This document shows, one piece after another, positions 1 through 5,258 of a stretch of DNA of 12,210 nt. The DNA is from Anaerolineales bacterium Chloro_02 (lineage in GTDB: Bacteria > Chloroflexota > Anaerolineae > Anaerolineales > Anaerolineaceae), in NCBI GenBank assembly GCA_001603765.1, contig LUZV01000210.1, positions 1-12,210 on the forward strand, in the 5' to 3' direction. The notes beneath the pieces are model-generated. The model made no database searches. It was given only the letters and a program-made list of their open reading frames with translations, and was not told where the DNA came from. The translations under genes and the position numbers were made by a program. Every line of letters starts with the position of its first letter. Position 1 is the stretch's first letter.

Positions 1-313
1 GTCTGAATAACAGTGCCACTATTATTCCAATTGGAATCAATAGAAAATATCTGAATGCTTTTATTAAAAAATGATTAAGACCTAGCAAACTAGCAATGGT
101 ATTGATAAGGTAATCAGTTAAAAATTGTGTTAGGATGAATTGAGCTGCTTGATATAATACAAGCAAGCCTATAAGTATTAAAATGAGTTGCCGCCAGTGG
201 GAACTGATCCAAGCCACAGTTAATCTTACTGGTCGAAATATTCCATTTAGTGAATTCGTAATCTTAGCACCAAAAGCAGGGTCGTCGTTTTTGCGATCGG
301 AGGAAGGTTCCAT
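1..313 (-). CDS. Membrane protein, N-terminal part (runs off window start)
   Basis: On the minus strand an ATG at 311-313 opens a frame with no stop through position 1, giving 104 residues of a longer protein. A GGAGAG Shine-Dalgarno lies 7 nt before the ATG, which supports this start. Residues 1-35 are polar. Residues about 43-60 (starting QLILILIGLLVLY) form a clear transmembrane helix, and residues 88 to the edge (YFLLIPIGIIVALLF) form a second. The helices and their spacing suggest an integral inner-membrane protein, but no family can be named from this part. The DNA is AT-rich compared with the phage block to the right, so it belongs to a different unit. That it is coding rests on the start signal, the uninterrupted frame and the hydropathy pattern. 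Confidence 0.75.
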   Translation of the reverse strand, partial: MEPSSDRKNDDPAFGAKITNSLNGIFRPVRLTVAWISSHWRQLILILIGLLVLYQAAQFILTQFLTDYLINTIASLLGLNHFLIKAFRYFLLIPIGIIVALLFR

Positions 314-819
314 GTTGAATCTCTCCAGTTATATGGTGTACCAATTGCTTGCCCGCTTCTTTCCGGAAAAGTCTAAATCAATGAAGCTCTTGTCTACCTT
401 TAAGTGAAGCGGAGAGGAATCCATCTGGGGTGATACGTAATCCACTGAGTTCGAAATTCAACTCAACTGATACATATTGCGGGTGCGGTTTCCACACTAC
501 CGCCAGAATAATTTTCTCTATCGTGCAGGTATCTTACCCTCCTGCAATTTTCAACGCAACAGTTTCCATGATCGTTAGGGCATCCATGGGTGACGATGGT
601 ATCGATCAATTTCCAAGTTTTTCATTCCATCCTGCAAGGGAATACCTCGTGGTCGGCAACATAACAAAACCGCTTAACGCTTGGACCTTAGATACACTGC
701 CACATAAGTGATTGCGTAGTGACTTCCATCAGAACTCGTCTAAATTGGCTCCGGAAAACACTTTATCTAAAGGCTCATTCGCATCTATAGTCATCGCATA
801 GTAAAAAGAACAGAAAGCA
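314..819. other. Intergenic stretch with no confident gene
   Basis: This stretch lies between the start of the left-edge membrane protein and the terminator of the phage block. Plus-strand frames, including one at 430-711, give compositionally odd peptides with no ribosome binding site. The only item of note is a minus-strand frame at 378-533, listed separately. The promoter of the left-edge gene should lie here, but I could not pick out a convincing -35/-10 pair. Confidence 0.5.
378..533 (-). pseudogene. Possible small or broken ORF, protein-like minus-strand frame
   Basis: The minus strand is open for 51 codons between a TAA (534-536) and a TGA (378-380). The peptide has a natural-looking composition with alternating hydrophobic residues (VSVELNFELSGLRITP, then DGFLSASLKG). 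There is no ATG; GTG codon 13 is the only usual alternative start. A GGAGGG sequence overlaps the upstream TAA. The preceding frame (MDALTIMETVALKIAGG, then stop) is in the same phase, so this could be one gene broken by a nonsense codon, or a small gene with a rare start. I do not recognise a family. Confidence 0.25.
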
Positions 820-856
820 CAAAAAAATAGTCCCCCGGCCGAAGCCGGGGGATTTT
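820..856 (-). terminator. Strong intrinsic terminator closing the phage block
   Basis: A perfect 8-bp GC stem (CCCCCGGC at 832-839, GCCGGGGG at 844-851) closes a four-base loop that reads TTCG in the minus orientation, a very stable tetraloop. In minus orientation it is followed by ACTATTTTTTT. It begins right after the stop codon of the 64-aa gene. The plus side also carries a T6 run (853-858), so it could act in both directions. Confidence 0.9.
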
Positions 857-857
857 T

Positions 858-1052
858 TCAAGGTCTGAAATAAGCTGCTCCGAAAATCATCAACACGAAG
901 AACAGAACCAATATACTGATCGAACCGGCGATAACGCCGGCCAAGGATTCCTGGTGCTGCTTCTGAGCTGTCTTGGGCACGTATTTTTTCACATAGCGGT
1001 TGTACCGCCGAATTCTCGCTCTCCTGTCAAAGAAGTTAAATCTCCCACCCAT
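858..1052 (-). CDS. Small single-TM phage protein (64 aa)
   Basis: The ATG at 1052 is preceded by an extended GGAGGAGGTGAAGAG purine tract, an excellent ribosome binding site. The N-terminal third is strongly basic (many Arg and Lys in residues 4-32), and residues about 38-60 form one hydrophobic helix (ending VLFFVLMIFGAAYF). The topology is a basic cytoplasmic head and a C-terminal membrane anchor. It is the last gene before the strong terminator and lies 23 nt downstream of the 297-aa gene. No family is recognised. The size and topology would suit an accessory lysis, exclusion or virion-assembly protein, but nothing here decides between them. Confidence 0.7.
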   Translation of the reverse strand: MGGRFNFFDRRARIRRYNRYVKKYVPKTAQKQHQESLAGVIAGSISILVLFFVLMIFGAAYFRP

Positions 1053-1075
1053 CTCTTCACCTCCTCCGAGAAAGC

Positions 1076-1969
1076 CTAAAAGATTATTTTTGCAACGCGC
1101 CGAATCCTGCCGGACAGTGCTTCGGCCGTTTCGGCAGCTTCTTTGCGAAGGTCCGTGTCGGTGCGCAGCAGTTCCGGGTCGTAGTCGAGAAGCTGTCTTT
1201 TTACGGCACTCGTCATGCGTTCGAGGCTTGGATCACCACTGACATTCATGCGGGGTAGAATTTCCACGAGGCTGGCAATGCTTTTGATCTGCGTCGACCT
1301 GAAGACAGCCTCCGGGTCCGCGAGAGTCTTCGCCATCTTGTCGACGACCTCGTAGAGCTGGACCCAAAGCGTGTCCATCGCTGCTTTTTCGGCTGCAGCC
1401 CGGCGTGCAACCGCCTCCTCTTCGATGTGCTTCCTTTCTGCTTCCGAGAGCCATTCCAAGTGAAAATGCGAGGCATCGGGCACGGGGCTGTACGCGATAT
1501 CGATGGAGTACTTCTCCTTGATGCCGACGACGCTGGGATATTCCGAATTTTTGTGCAGGCCCCCCATCGACGCCGCCGCCTGGTCGACGAGGTCGTAGTA
1601 ACAGGTGCAGAGTGCATCCACCGCTGCCCAGGCGGCTTTTCCCAGGTCAGCCATTCCAGCTTTGTAATGCTCGTAATTACCCGGCGGTAAAAGCCGGGTC
1701 CTGTTCTCCCACGGCAGCGTGTTCTCTTTGTGGAAAATCCGAATCCGGTTGAAAGCGTTGTCGACGTCCTTGATTACCTTCGCTTTCCGGTCAACCAGGT
1801 ATTTTTGATAAAAGCCCGTCTCTTCGCTGGCGGCATAGTGCTGGGCGGTCACCTTCCCGGCTTCCTTGTCGGTCACGCATATCTGCCACTGCGTAATCGA
1901 CAGGGTCACAATCAGGGCGTCGCTGGAAGCTGTTCTTTCCGGTTCGATACACGTCGCTGCCAAAGCCAT
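1076..1969 (-). CDS. Conserved phage-family protein of unknown function (297 aa)
   Basis: The frame can open at a TTG at 1975, but the ATG at 1969 is the better start because GGGGAGG then sits 7 nt upstream; from the TTG it would be 1 nt away. The protein is soluble and mostly helical. Residues 84-95 read TLPWENRTRLLP. Further on are a YPSVVGIKEKYSIDIAYSPVP segment and a long EAERKHIEEEAVARRAAAEKA helix, then a WVQLYEVVDKMAKTL and FRSTQ segment and a LPRMNVSGDPSLERM segment. From memory this ordered set of motifs marks a widespread family of uncharacterised phage and prophage proteins. I cannot give its accession or function with certainty. It lies in the same direction as the lysis genes but behind an intrinsic hairpin, so its dose may be lower than theirs. 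Confidence 0.8.
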   Translation of the reverse strand: MALAATCIEPERTASSDALIVTLSITQWQICVTDKEAGKVTAQHYAASEETGFYQKYLVDRKAKVIKDVDNAFNRIRIFHKENTLPWENRTRLLPPGNYEHYKAGMADLGKAAWAAVDALCTCYYDLVDQAAASMGGLHKNSEYPSVVGIKEKYSIDIAYSPVPDASHFHLEWLSEAERKHIEEEAVARRAAAEKAAMDTLWVQLYEVVDKMAKTLADPEAVFRSTQIKSIASLVEILPRMNVSGDPSLERMTSAVKRQLLDYDPELLRTDTDLRKEAAETAEALSGRIRRVAKIIF

Positions 1970-1990
1970 GTTCAAGCCTCCCCTCTAAAT

Positions 1991-2017
1991 GAAAAACCCC
2001 GGCCAGCGGAGCCAGGG
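1991..2017 (-). terminator. Weak intrinsic terminator or attenuator before the 297-aa gene
   Basis: A 7-bp stem (1997-2003 with 2011-2017) is complete only in the minus orientation, where one pair is G-U; on the plus strand that position is a C-A mismatch. It is followed in minus orientation by TTTTTC. Only about 20 bp separate it from the next gene's start, leaving no room for a promoter. It therefore more likely dampens read-through than ends the operon. Confidence 0.65.
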
Positions 2018-2117
2018 CTTTATCGGATTTAAGGTGAAAAACAGGACAACTGCGGGATTATCTTCTGGTGAAGATGCCACCCTTTCTGACTCCTATAGGA
2101 GCATTTTCTGAGACTTC

Positions 2118-2306
2118 TTAGTCGAAGTCCCGGCGGTCGATCTTTTTCTGCGAGCGGTTCCAATCACGAAGCGAGTCGGTTCTAAGGTATTGCCGGAAAG
2201 CACGCCGAGCGGCACGCTTGCGTTTTGTCACGATCTCCTGGACTGTCTTCCTGCTCCAGGTGGTCCACCTGGGCCGGTAACTCTTGCAAACCGTGTATCC
2301 GTTCAT
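2118..2306 (-). CDS. Small, highly basic protein (62 aa)
   Basis: The ATG at 2306 follows a GAGGAG ribosome binding site at 5-nt spacing and directly abuts the stop codon of the upstream 37-aa ORF (TGA then ATG), which indicates translational coupling. The peptide is dominated by Arg and Lys (KRKRAARRAFRQYL) with several Trp and ends in acidic-basic DRRDFD. Net charge is strongly positive, as in small nucleic-acid-binding proteins of phage genomes. I do not recognise a family. The binding role is only an inference from charge. Confidence 0.6.
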   Translation of the reverse strand: MNGYTVCKSYRPRWTTWSRKTVQEIVTKRKRAARRAFRQYLRTDSLRDWNRSQKKIDRRDFD

Positions 2307-2420
2307 TCACTCTCCTCTACATTTCATTGCCGCCGGCGCATTGCCGTAAGCGGCGGGATTAGCCTTTGCCAGTGCTTTGGAAGGCATTTCAAACACGTGA
2401 ATGCTTCCATCCGTTTCCAT
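2307..2420 (-). CDS. Tiny ORF upstream of the basic protein (37 aa)
   Basis: The frame could be extended to 2510, but that extension would run through the terminator hairpin at 2452-2481. I take the ATG at 2420 instead, preceded by GGGGGAGCA (close spacing). The peptide begins METDGSIHVFEMPSKALAKA, is Ala/Pro-rich and has no membrane segment. Its stop is directly followed by the ATG of the 62-aa gene, so its main role might be to couple translation of that gene. No family is recognised. Confidence 0.5.
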   Translation of the reverse strand: METDGSIHVFEMPSKALAKANPAAYGNAPAAMKCRGE

Positions 2421-2451
2421 TGCTCCCCCGTGGGTATTTTGGACGAGGAAA

Positions 2452-2481
2452 TAAAAAACCCCGGCCGGGATGGTCGGGGTT
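2452..2481 (-). terminator. Intrinsic terminator behind the lysozyme gene
   Basis: The stem AACCCCG (2457-2463) with CGGGGTT (2475-2481) extends by two more pairs past one mismatch. In minus orientation it is followed by TTTTTTATTT. It lies about 70 bp behind the lysozyme stop, so it marks the end of the main lysis transcript. It shares the CCCCGGCC core with the hairpins at 1991-2017 and 820-856. Confidence 0.8.
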
Positions 2482-2548
2482 ACTTCTTCCTGCTTAAACC
2501 GTAATGACATTTGGATCGTTCGAAAACGAGTCCGAAGCCGGAAAAACC

Positions 2549-3025
2549 CTAAATTTCTCCTTTCCAGAGAGCTATTTCCTTAGCGCGCCGATTCACCAAG
2601 CCCTGGACGACCCGGCCGTTATCCTTGCACCACCGCTTGAACTGATCCGGAACCCAGTCCTTATGACCTGCATTCAGGACTTTCAGAAGAGTGCTTTTCA
2701 AAAAAGCTCCGTCACCGATATTGAAGGCGAGCGATACCAGGGCATCGAACTCGTTCTGCTCAAGCGAGACCTTTACCCCTCGGTTCACTACTTTTTCAAA
2801 CCGAGCGAGGTCCTGAAGCTTGAGTTGCCGGACCTGCTCCCTGGTAATCCCGTCTTTCCACCTAATCGATACCCCATTGATGGAAATCCGGCCTGTGAGC
2901 CGTTCGGTTCGTGTTAAAACGTGGCCGATACCGATGGTCAGGACTCCGCCGCCGTCCGGATAGGCTTCTGTGTAGAAGCCTTCCCATTCCATAAGCAGGT
3001 CCAGAAGTTTTTCACTTACCGTCAT
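2549..3025 (-). CDS. T4-type lysozyme (endolysin, GH24 family)
   Basis: This is a 158-aa muramidase that cleaves the MurNAc-GlcNAc bond of peptidoglycan at lysis. The N-terminal catalytic segment is clear: E15 in EWEGF, D24 in YPDGGG and T30 in LTIGIGH. The 9- and 15-residue spacings equal those of the E11, D20 and T26 triad of T4 lysozyme, which is 164 aa long. The later ALVSLAFNIGDGAF and GLVNRRAKEIALW segments are also typical of the family. There is no signal peptide or signal anchor, so the enzyme should need a holin to reach the wall; two holin candidates are encoded just upstream. The start overlaps the end of the Cys-rich ORF by 14 nt, indicating coupling. Confidence 0.95.
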   Translation of the reverse strand: MTVSEKLLDLLMEWEGFYTEAYPDGGGVLTIGIGHVLTRTERLTGRISINGVSIRWKDGITREQVRQLKLQDLARFEKVVNRGVKVSLEQNEFDALVSLAFNIGDGAFLKSTLLKVLNAGHKDWVPDQFKRWCKDNGRVVQGLVNRRAKEIALWKGEI

Positions 3026-3176
3026 CGGGCTTGTCTTTCTTCCGAAAAAGCTTCTTGATCAATGGCACCAACTTCAAAAGATTCACCGAAAAGCCGCCCG
3101 ACCCCGGGGGCTTTACCACTCCGCACTGACAGTCGGCTGGAGTATGGCCGCATATCGGGCACAACGGTTCAGCCAT
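3012..3176 (-). CDS. Small Cys-rich protein with CxxC and CxC (54 aa)
   Basis: This ORF has an AAGGAG ribosome binding site 8 nt before the ATG at 3176 and ends inside the start of the lysozyme gene. The N-terminus carries C6 and C9 in CPICG and C16 and C18 in CQC, a possible four-Cys metal (zinc-knuckle-like) site. The second half (FSVNLLKLVPLIKKLFRKK) could form an amphipathic basic helix. There is no lipobox or signal peptide, so it is not an obvious spanin. Its position between the holin-like gene and the endolysin suggests a part in lysis or its timing. No family is recognised. Confidence 0.65.
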   Translation of the reverse strand: MAEPLCPICGHTPADCQCGVVKPPGSGGFSVNLLKLVPLIKKLFRKKDKPDDGK

Positions 3177-3188
3177 AGGCTCTTCTCC

Positions 3189-3680
3189 TTAAGGATCTGC
3201 CATGTGGTCGGTTTCAAACGGTTCGAACTTCTTCGGTTTCTCGGTTCCTTCCGGCGGGAGTTCTTCGGGCGCCCGGGGTTGGACGGCTGCGGTTGGCTCG
3301 CTGCTTCCCACTTCTTTTGCCGGCTGATAGACCGTCAAGTTCTCCTGGCGGCCAACCGCAGTTTCCTGGTGAAAATCGATTGCGGGCGACTCGCCCTCGC
3401 TTGGATTGGCAACTTCGGGGGCATTATCGGCTTTGGCATCCTCGTAGAAACCGATCGATCCCTTGGAAATGAAGCGCAGGGCGACACCGATGAGCAATAC
3501 GATCGTGACCTGGACCTCCGGCGGAATCTGAATTCCATACCTGCCCAGGCGCTGGTTCGCAATCAGGGTCGCCGTTGCCACAATCAGCGAAATCAAGGTC
3601 TTCGACCGATACCACTTCTTCCCCCGGGCTACCTCAGTCCGATATTCCGAAAAGATTCTCCAAAGTTGCATCCAAGGCAT
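3189..3680 (-). CDS. Two-TM holin-like membrane protein (163 aa)
   Basis: The ATG at 3680 is preceded by AGGAG at 7-nt spacing. After a polar, basic N-terminus (residues 1-27, with KKWYRSKT) come two hydrophobic segments at about 28-43 and 56-71 (VQVTIVLLIGVALRFI), separated by a short loop with QIPPE. A long Pro/Glu-rich tail (75-163) looks disordered. The arrangement WYRSKT, TM, PPE, TM and then FISKGSIGF resembles small phage membrane proteins often annotated as holins. It lies directly upstream of the Cys-rich protein and lysozyme. I infer that it opens the inner membrane for the endolysin. The unusually long acidic tail is atypical for a minimal holin. Confidence 0.75.
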   Translation of the reverse strand: MPWMQLWRIFSEYRTEVARGKKWYRSKTLISLIVATATLIANQRLGRYGIQIPPEVQVTIVLLIGVALRFISKGSIGFYEDAKADNAPEVANPSEGESPAIDFHQETAVGRQENLTVYQPAKEVGSSEPTAAVQPRAPEELPPEGTEKPKKFEPFETDHMADP

Positions 3681-3689
3681 GGACGGCTC

Positions 3690-4073
3690 CTATTCGCTGG
3701 CCGCAAAAGTCGAGGACTCCGTGGTGGTCGTGGATTCGGTAGAATCCGTGGAGTCGGTAGTCGTCGAAGTCGAAGTATCCGTGGTCGTTGCATCGGACAG
3801 GATCGCCACGGCCATTTCGATAGCCAGGTTGACCGATTTCTCGGTAAACTCGATGCCCTCGGAAGTCGCCGCGGCCACGATCGCTTCAAACGCTGCGGCC
3901 TGCTTTTCGGAACTCGTGAGATTTCCCGCTTCCAACTGCTCGACGACGACCGTGGCGATGTCCTTCAGGCTTTCGGCCAGGTTCGCCGTGGTCGTTTTGA
4001 AAAACTTCAGGAACCAGGGACTGATCTGCGCCCAGATCTTTTCGAAAAAATCCTTTACATCTTCCCAATCCAT
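3690..4073 (-). CDS. LLH-holin-like amphipathic phage protein with Ser/Thr tail (127 aa)
   Basis: The frame continues upstream as a run of Arg codons, but those bases are the ribosome binding site (AAGGAGAG, 5 nt before the ATG at 4073), so this start is preferred. Residues 1-25 form an aromatic amphipathic segment (DFFEKIWAQISPWFLKFFK). Residues 28-93 are helical with a pattern (NLAESLKDIATVVVEQLEAG, then FTEKSVNLAIEMAVAIL) like the cytoplasmic part of LLH-type phage holins, though no classical TM helix is present. Residues 94-127 are almost all Ser, Thr, Asp and Glu. It is the first gene after the operator-bearing promoter and lies 9 nt before the two-TM gene. A holin or anti-holin partner role is inferred. 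Confidence 0.6.
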   Translation of the reverse strand: MDWEDVKDFFEKIWAQISPWFLKFFKTTTANLAESLKDIATVVVEQLEAGNLTSSEKQAAAFEAIVAAATSEGIEFTEKSVNLAIEMAVAILSDATTTDTSTSTTTDSTDSTESTTTTESSTFAASE

Positions 4074-4139
4074 CGTTGCTCTCCTTCTTCTTCTTCGCAA
4101 AATGGTTCACCCAAAAACCTGCCCAAAATTCACTCTAAC

Positions 4140-4168
4140 AGTATAGCACAGTAAGTACTTACTGTCTC
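4140..4168 (-). promoter_or_regulatory. Promoter of the holin-lysozyme operon
   Basis: In minus orientation a -35 GAGACA (4163-4168) and a -10 TATACT (4140-4145) are separated by exactly 17 bp. The promoter faces the gene starting at 4073 and predicts a leader of about 60 nt. The 18-bp palindrome at 4148-4165 fills the spacer and overlaps the -35 by three bases. A protein bound there would exclude RNA polymerase. Confidence 0.65.
4148..4165. promoter_or_regulatory. Operator: perfect 18-bp palindrome
   Basis: The sequence ACAGTAAGTACTTACTGT is its own reverse complement over all 18 bases. It lies between the -35 and -10 of the lysis promoter and has a close relative at 4591-4608. A dimeric helix-turn-helix repressor is the likely ligand. 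No repressor gene is visible in the window except AbiEi, which has its own candidate site. Confidence 0.7.
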
Positions 4169-4176
4169 ACGGAAGT

Positions 4177-4563
4177 TTATTCGATCTTCGTTAGCGTTCC
4201 TCTTTTCACTCCGAACTGGCGACACGCCTCAACAGACGGCAGCAAAAAATCGATGTAAGCTTTGTTCGCTTTCCCTCGCCGGCGAGGCGCCATTCGGTCC
4301 TGGAACTCGACGATGTACACCTTCCCTTCTATTTCGAGCCGAAACCGGTCTCCGAACTTATACTTGCCCGCCAATCTTGGATTGAAGGCGACGATCACCC
4401 AACAGTGCTTCTTCTTAAGATGAACGCCGGATGCGGTAACATGCCCGCACTCGTAGCCCGCGGTATAGGCCGTGACTTTCACCGTTGCTGCAAAACAAAA
4501 ACTGGACATGCCCTGCAACACGCAGATGAAAGCGACGGTCGCCAAGCATTGAAATGCCTTCAT
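4177..4563 (-). CDS. Secreted 3D-domain protein (RlpA/MltA-like double-psi barrel)
   Basis: This 128-aa protein has an AAGGAG ribosome binding site before the ATG at 4563. Residues 1-25 are a signal peptide with a hydrophobic core and an SFCFA-A cleavage site. The mature part shows the 3D (Asp-Asp-Asp) domain pattern: VTAYTAGYECG with TASG (30-46), a GDRFRLEIEG strand (71-80), VEFQDRM with D89, and AYIDFLLPSVEACRQFG with D105. The domain is known from MltA-type lytic transglycosylases and small secreted wall hydrolases, where conserved Asp residues act in catalysis. Here it probably works on peptidoglycan in the periplasm. It lies upstream of the lysis promoter, behind its own terminator and operator-like site. 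Confidence 0.85.
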   Translation of the reverse strand: MKAFQCLATVAFICVLQGMSSFCFAATVKVTAYTAGYECGHVTASGVHLKKKHCWVIVAFNPRLAGKYKFGDRFRLEIEGKVYIVEFQDRMAPRRRGKANKAYIDFLLPSVEACRQFGVKRGTLTKIE

Positions 4564-4590
4564 ACGACACGTCTCCTTTCTGTGTGCTGT

Positions 4591-4608
4591 AAAGTAAGTT
4601 ATTACTGT
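4591..4608. promoter_or_regulatory. Operator-like site upstream of the 3D-domain gene
   Basis: AAAGTAAGTTATTACTGT matches the perfect palindrome at 4148-4165 in 15 of 18 positions. It keeps 6 of 9 symmetric pairs. It sits 28-45 nt before the 3D-domain start, between the upstream terminator and the ribosome binding site. I could not find a convincing -10 next to it, so the promoter it might control is not defined. Confidence 0.5.
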
Positions 4609-4619
4609 TTGCCATGGAC

Positions 4620-4652
4620 AAAAAAATCCGGGGCCGGATGGACTTGCCCCGG
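4620..4652 (-). terminator. Intrinsic terminator upstream of the 3D-domain gene
   Basis: A perfect 7-bp stem (CCGGGGC at 4628-4634, GCCCCGG at 4646-4652) is followed in minus orientation by a run of seven T. It points toward the 3D-domain gene. It either ends a short RNA made from the promoter at 4772-4799 or acts as an attenuator in that gene's leader. Confidence 0.8.
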
Positions 4653-4765
4653 TTCGGAATAATAATCGTCGGCATTTAAGCCGTTGAGCCAGTTTAACGA
4701 GGCCGGCTCACCTCGGTCTGGAATTCGGGTTTCAGCGCTTCTGACGAGCCCGGTGCGCCTTTTGA
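4620..4765 (-). ncRNA. Candidate structured small RNA or attenuator leader
   Basis: Between a -35/-10 pair and the terminator at 4620-4652 lies about 145 nt with no ORF but three more short hairpins: CGGG/CCCG (4726-4729 with 4749-4752), CGAGG/CCTCG (4698-4702 with 4711-4715) and CGGC/GCCG (4670-4673 with 4680-4683). Promoter, consecutive stems and terminator together fit a small RNA. The same layout 57 nt before a start codon would also fit a terminator-controlled leader. No known RNA family is recognised. Confidence 0.35.
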
Positions 4766-4771
4766 CTGTCT

Positions 4772-4799
4772 ATTTTACCATAAAGTGAATTGACCTCAA
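4772..4799 (-). promoter_or_regulatory. Candidate promoter reading toward the 3D-domain gene
   Basis: In minus orientation a -35 TTGAGG (4794-4799) and a -10 TAAAAT (4772-4777) are 16 bp apart. The -10 matches consensus in 5 of 6 positions and the -35 in 4 of 6. Transcription would start near 4765 and reach the terminator at 4620-4652 after about 145 nt. Confidence 0.4.
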
Positions 4800-4851
4800 A
4801 AAAATGCCTACTTTGTCAAGTAGACCTTACGACGCTGTAACGATGGTGCAA

Positions 4852-5247
4852 CTAACCGGTCAATGTCTCAAGACGCTGGAAAATCCCAACACAAAAGCTG
4901 ACTTCATGCTCATGGAGAGCAGATTGAATCAAGCGACTTCCGTGTTCCGGGGCAGGCGGTTCAAGCCGCAGATCCCGACAGCGCTGTAACAGAGCGTCCC
5001 TGAGACGATCCGCACGGTGCTCCTAAGGCACTATATCGTCCCCTAACCAACGTTTCAGGCTATCCAAATCAGAGAGGGTGACTTCCCGGAATCCGCACCA
5101 CTCCCGTATCTCGGAACGAAAGCGTTTGATGGTTCGCCCTTCCCAGTCGAAATCACGCCATGTCTCGACGGAAATCCCGGCTTGTTCGGCTATCCTGGCA
5201 AGAATCTCTTGCTTCACTTCCGCTTTATGGCTCGGGAGAAACGATGG
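4852..5247 (-). pseudogene. Tn3-family transposase N-terminal fragment (DUF4158-like), decayed
   Basis: The minus strand carries a frame reading FLPSHKAEV, then ARIAEQAGISVETWRDFDWE, then GRTIKRFRSEIREWCGFREV and LKRWLGDDIVP. An in-frame TAG (5023-5025) follows, and the same frame continues as EHRADRLRDALLQRCRDLRL and EPPAPEHGSRLIQSALHEHE until another TAG (4852-4854). The blocks match the N-terminal DUF4158-type region of a Tn3-family transposase subgroup as I remember it (RTIKxHRxxIRxxxGFRE, LYxRCRxLRIEPP). The catalytic DDE part, which makes up most of the roughly 1000-aa protein, is absent. Immediately upstream (5248-5250) there is another stop in this frame, while a neighbouring frame reads QGADSHRF, hinting at a frameshift. 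This is a fossil of a transposon that once spanned this junction. Confidence 0.75.
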
Positions 5248-5258
5248 CTATCAGCCCC

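Noticed and set aside
430..711. 93-codon plus-strand frame
   Set aside because: It has no ribosome binding site, unusual composition and no recognisable domain; the minus strand looks slightly more protein-like here.
2421..2510. N-terminal extension of the 37-aa ORF to 2510
   Set aside because: The extension would be coded by the intrinsic terminator hairpin at 2452-2481, and no ribosome binding site precedes 2510.
4074..4100. Poly-Arg N-terminus of the LLH-like protein
   Set aside because: These codons are the purine-rich ribosome binding site of the ATG at 4073.
3144..4154. 336-codon plus-strand frame across the lysis genes
   Set aside because: It is Arg/Gly-rich antisense of two well-supported minus-strand genes and has no sensible domain or ribosome binding site.
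4681..4700. Integron attC-like core sequences (GTTGAGC, GTTTAAC)
   Set aside because: The two 7-mers are in the wrong order and spacing for an attC site, and no integrase or cassette structure is present.
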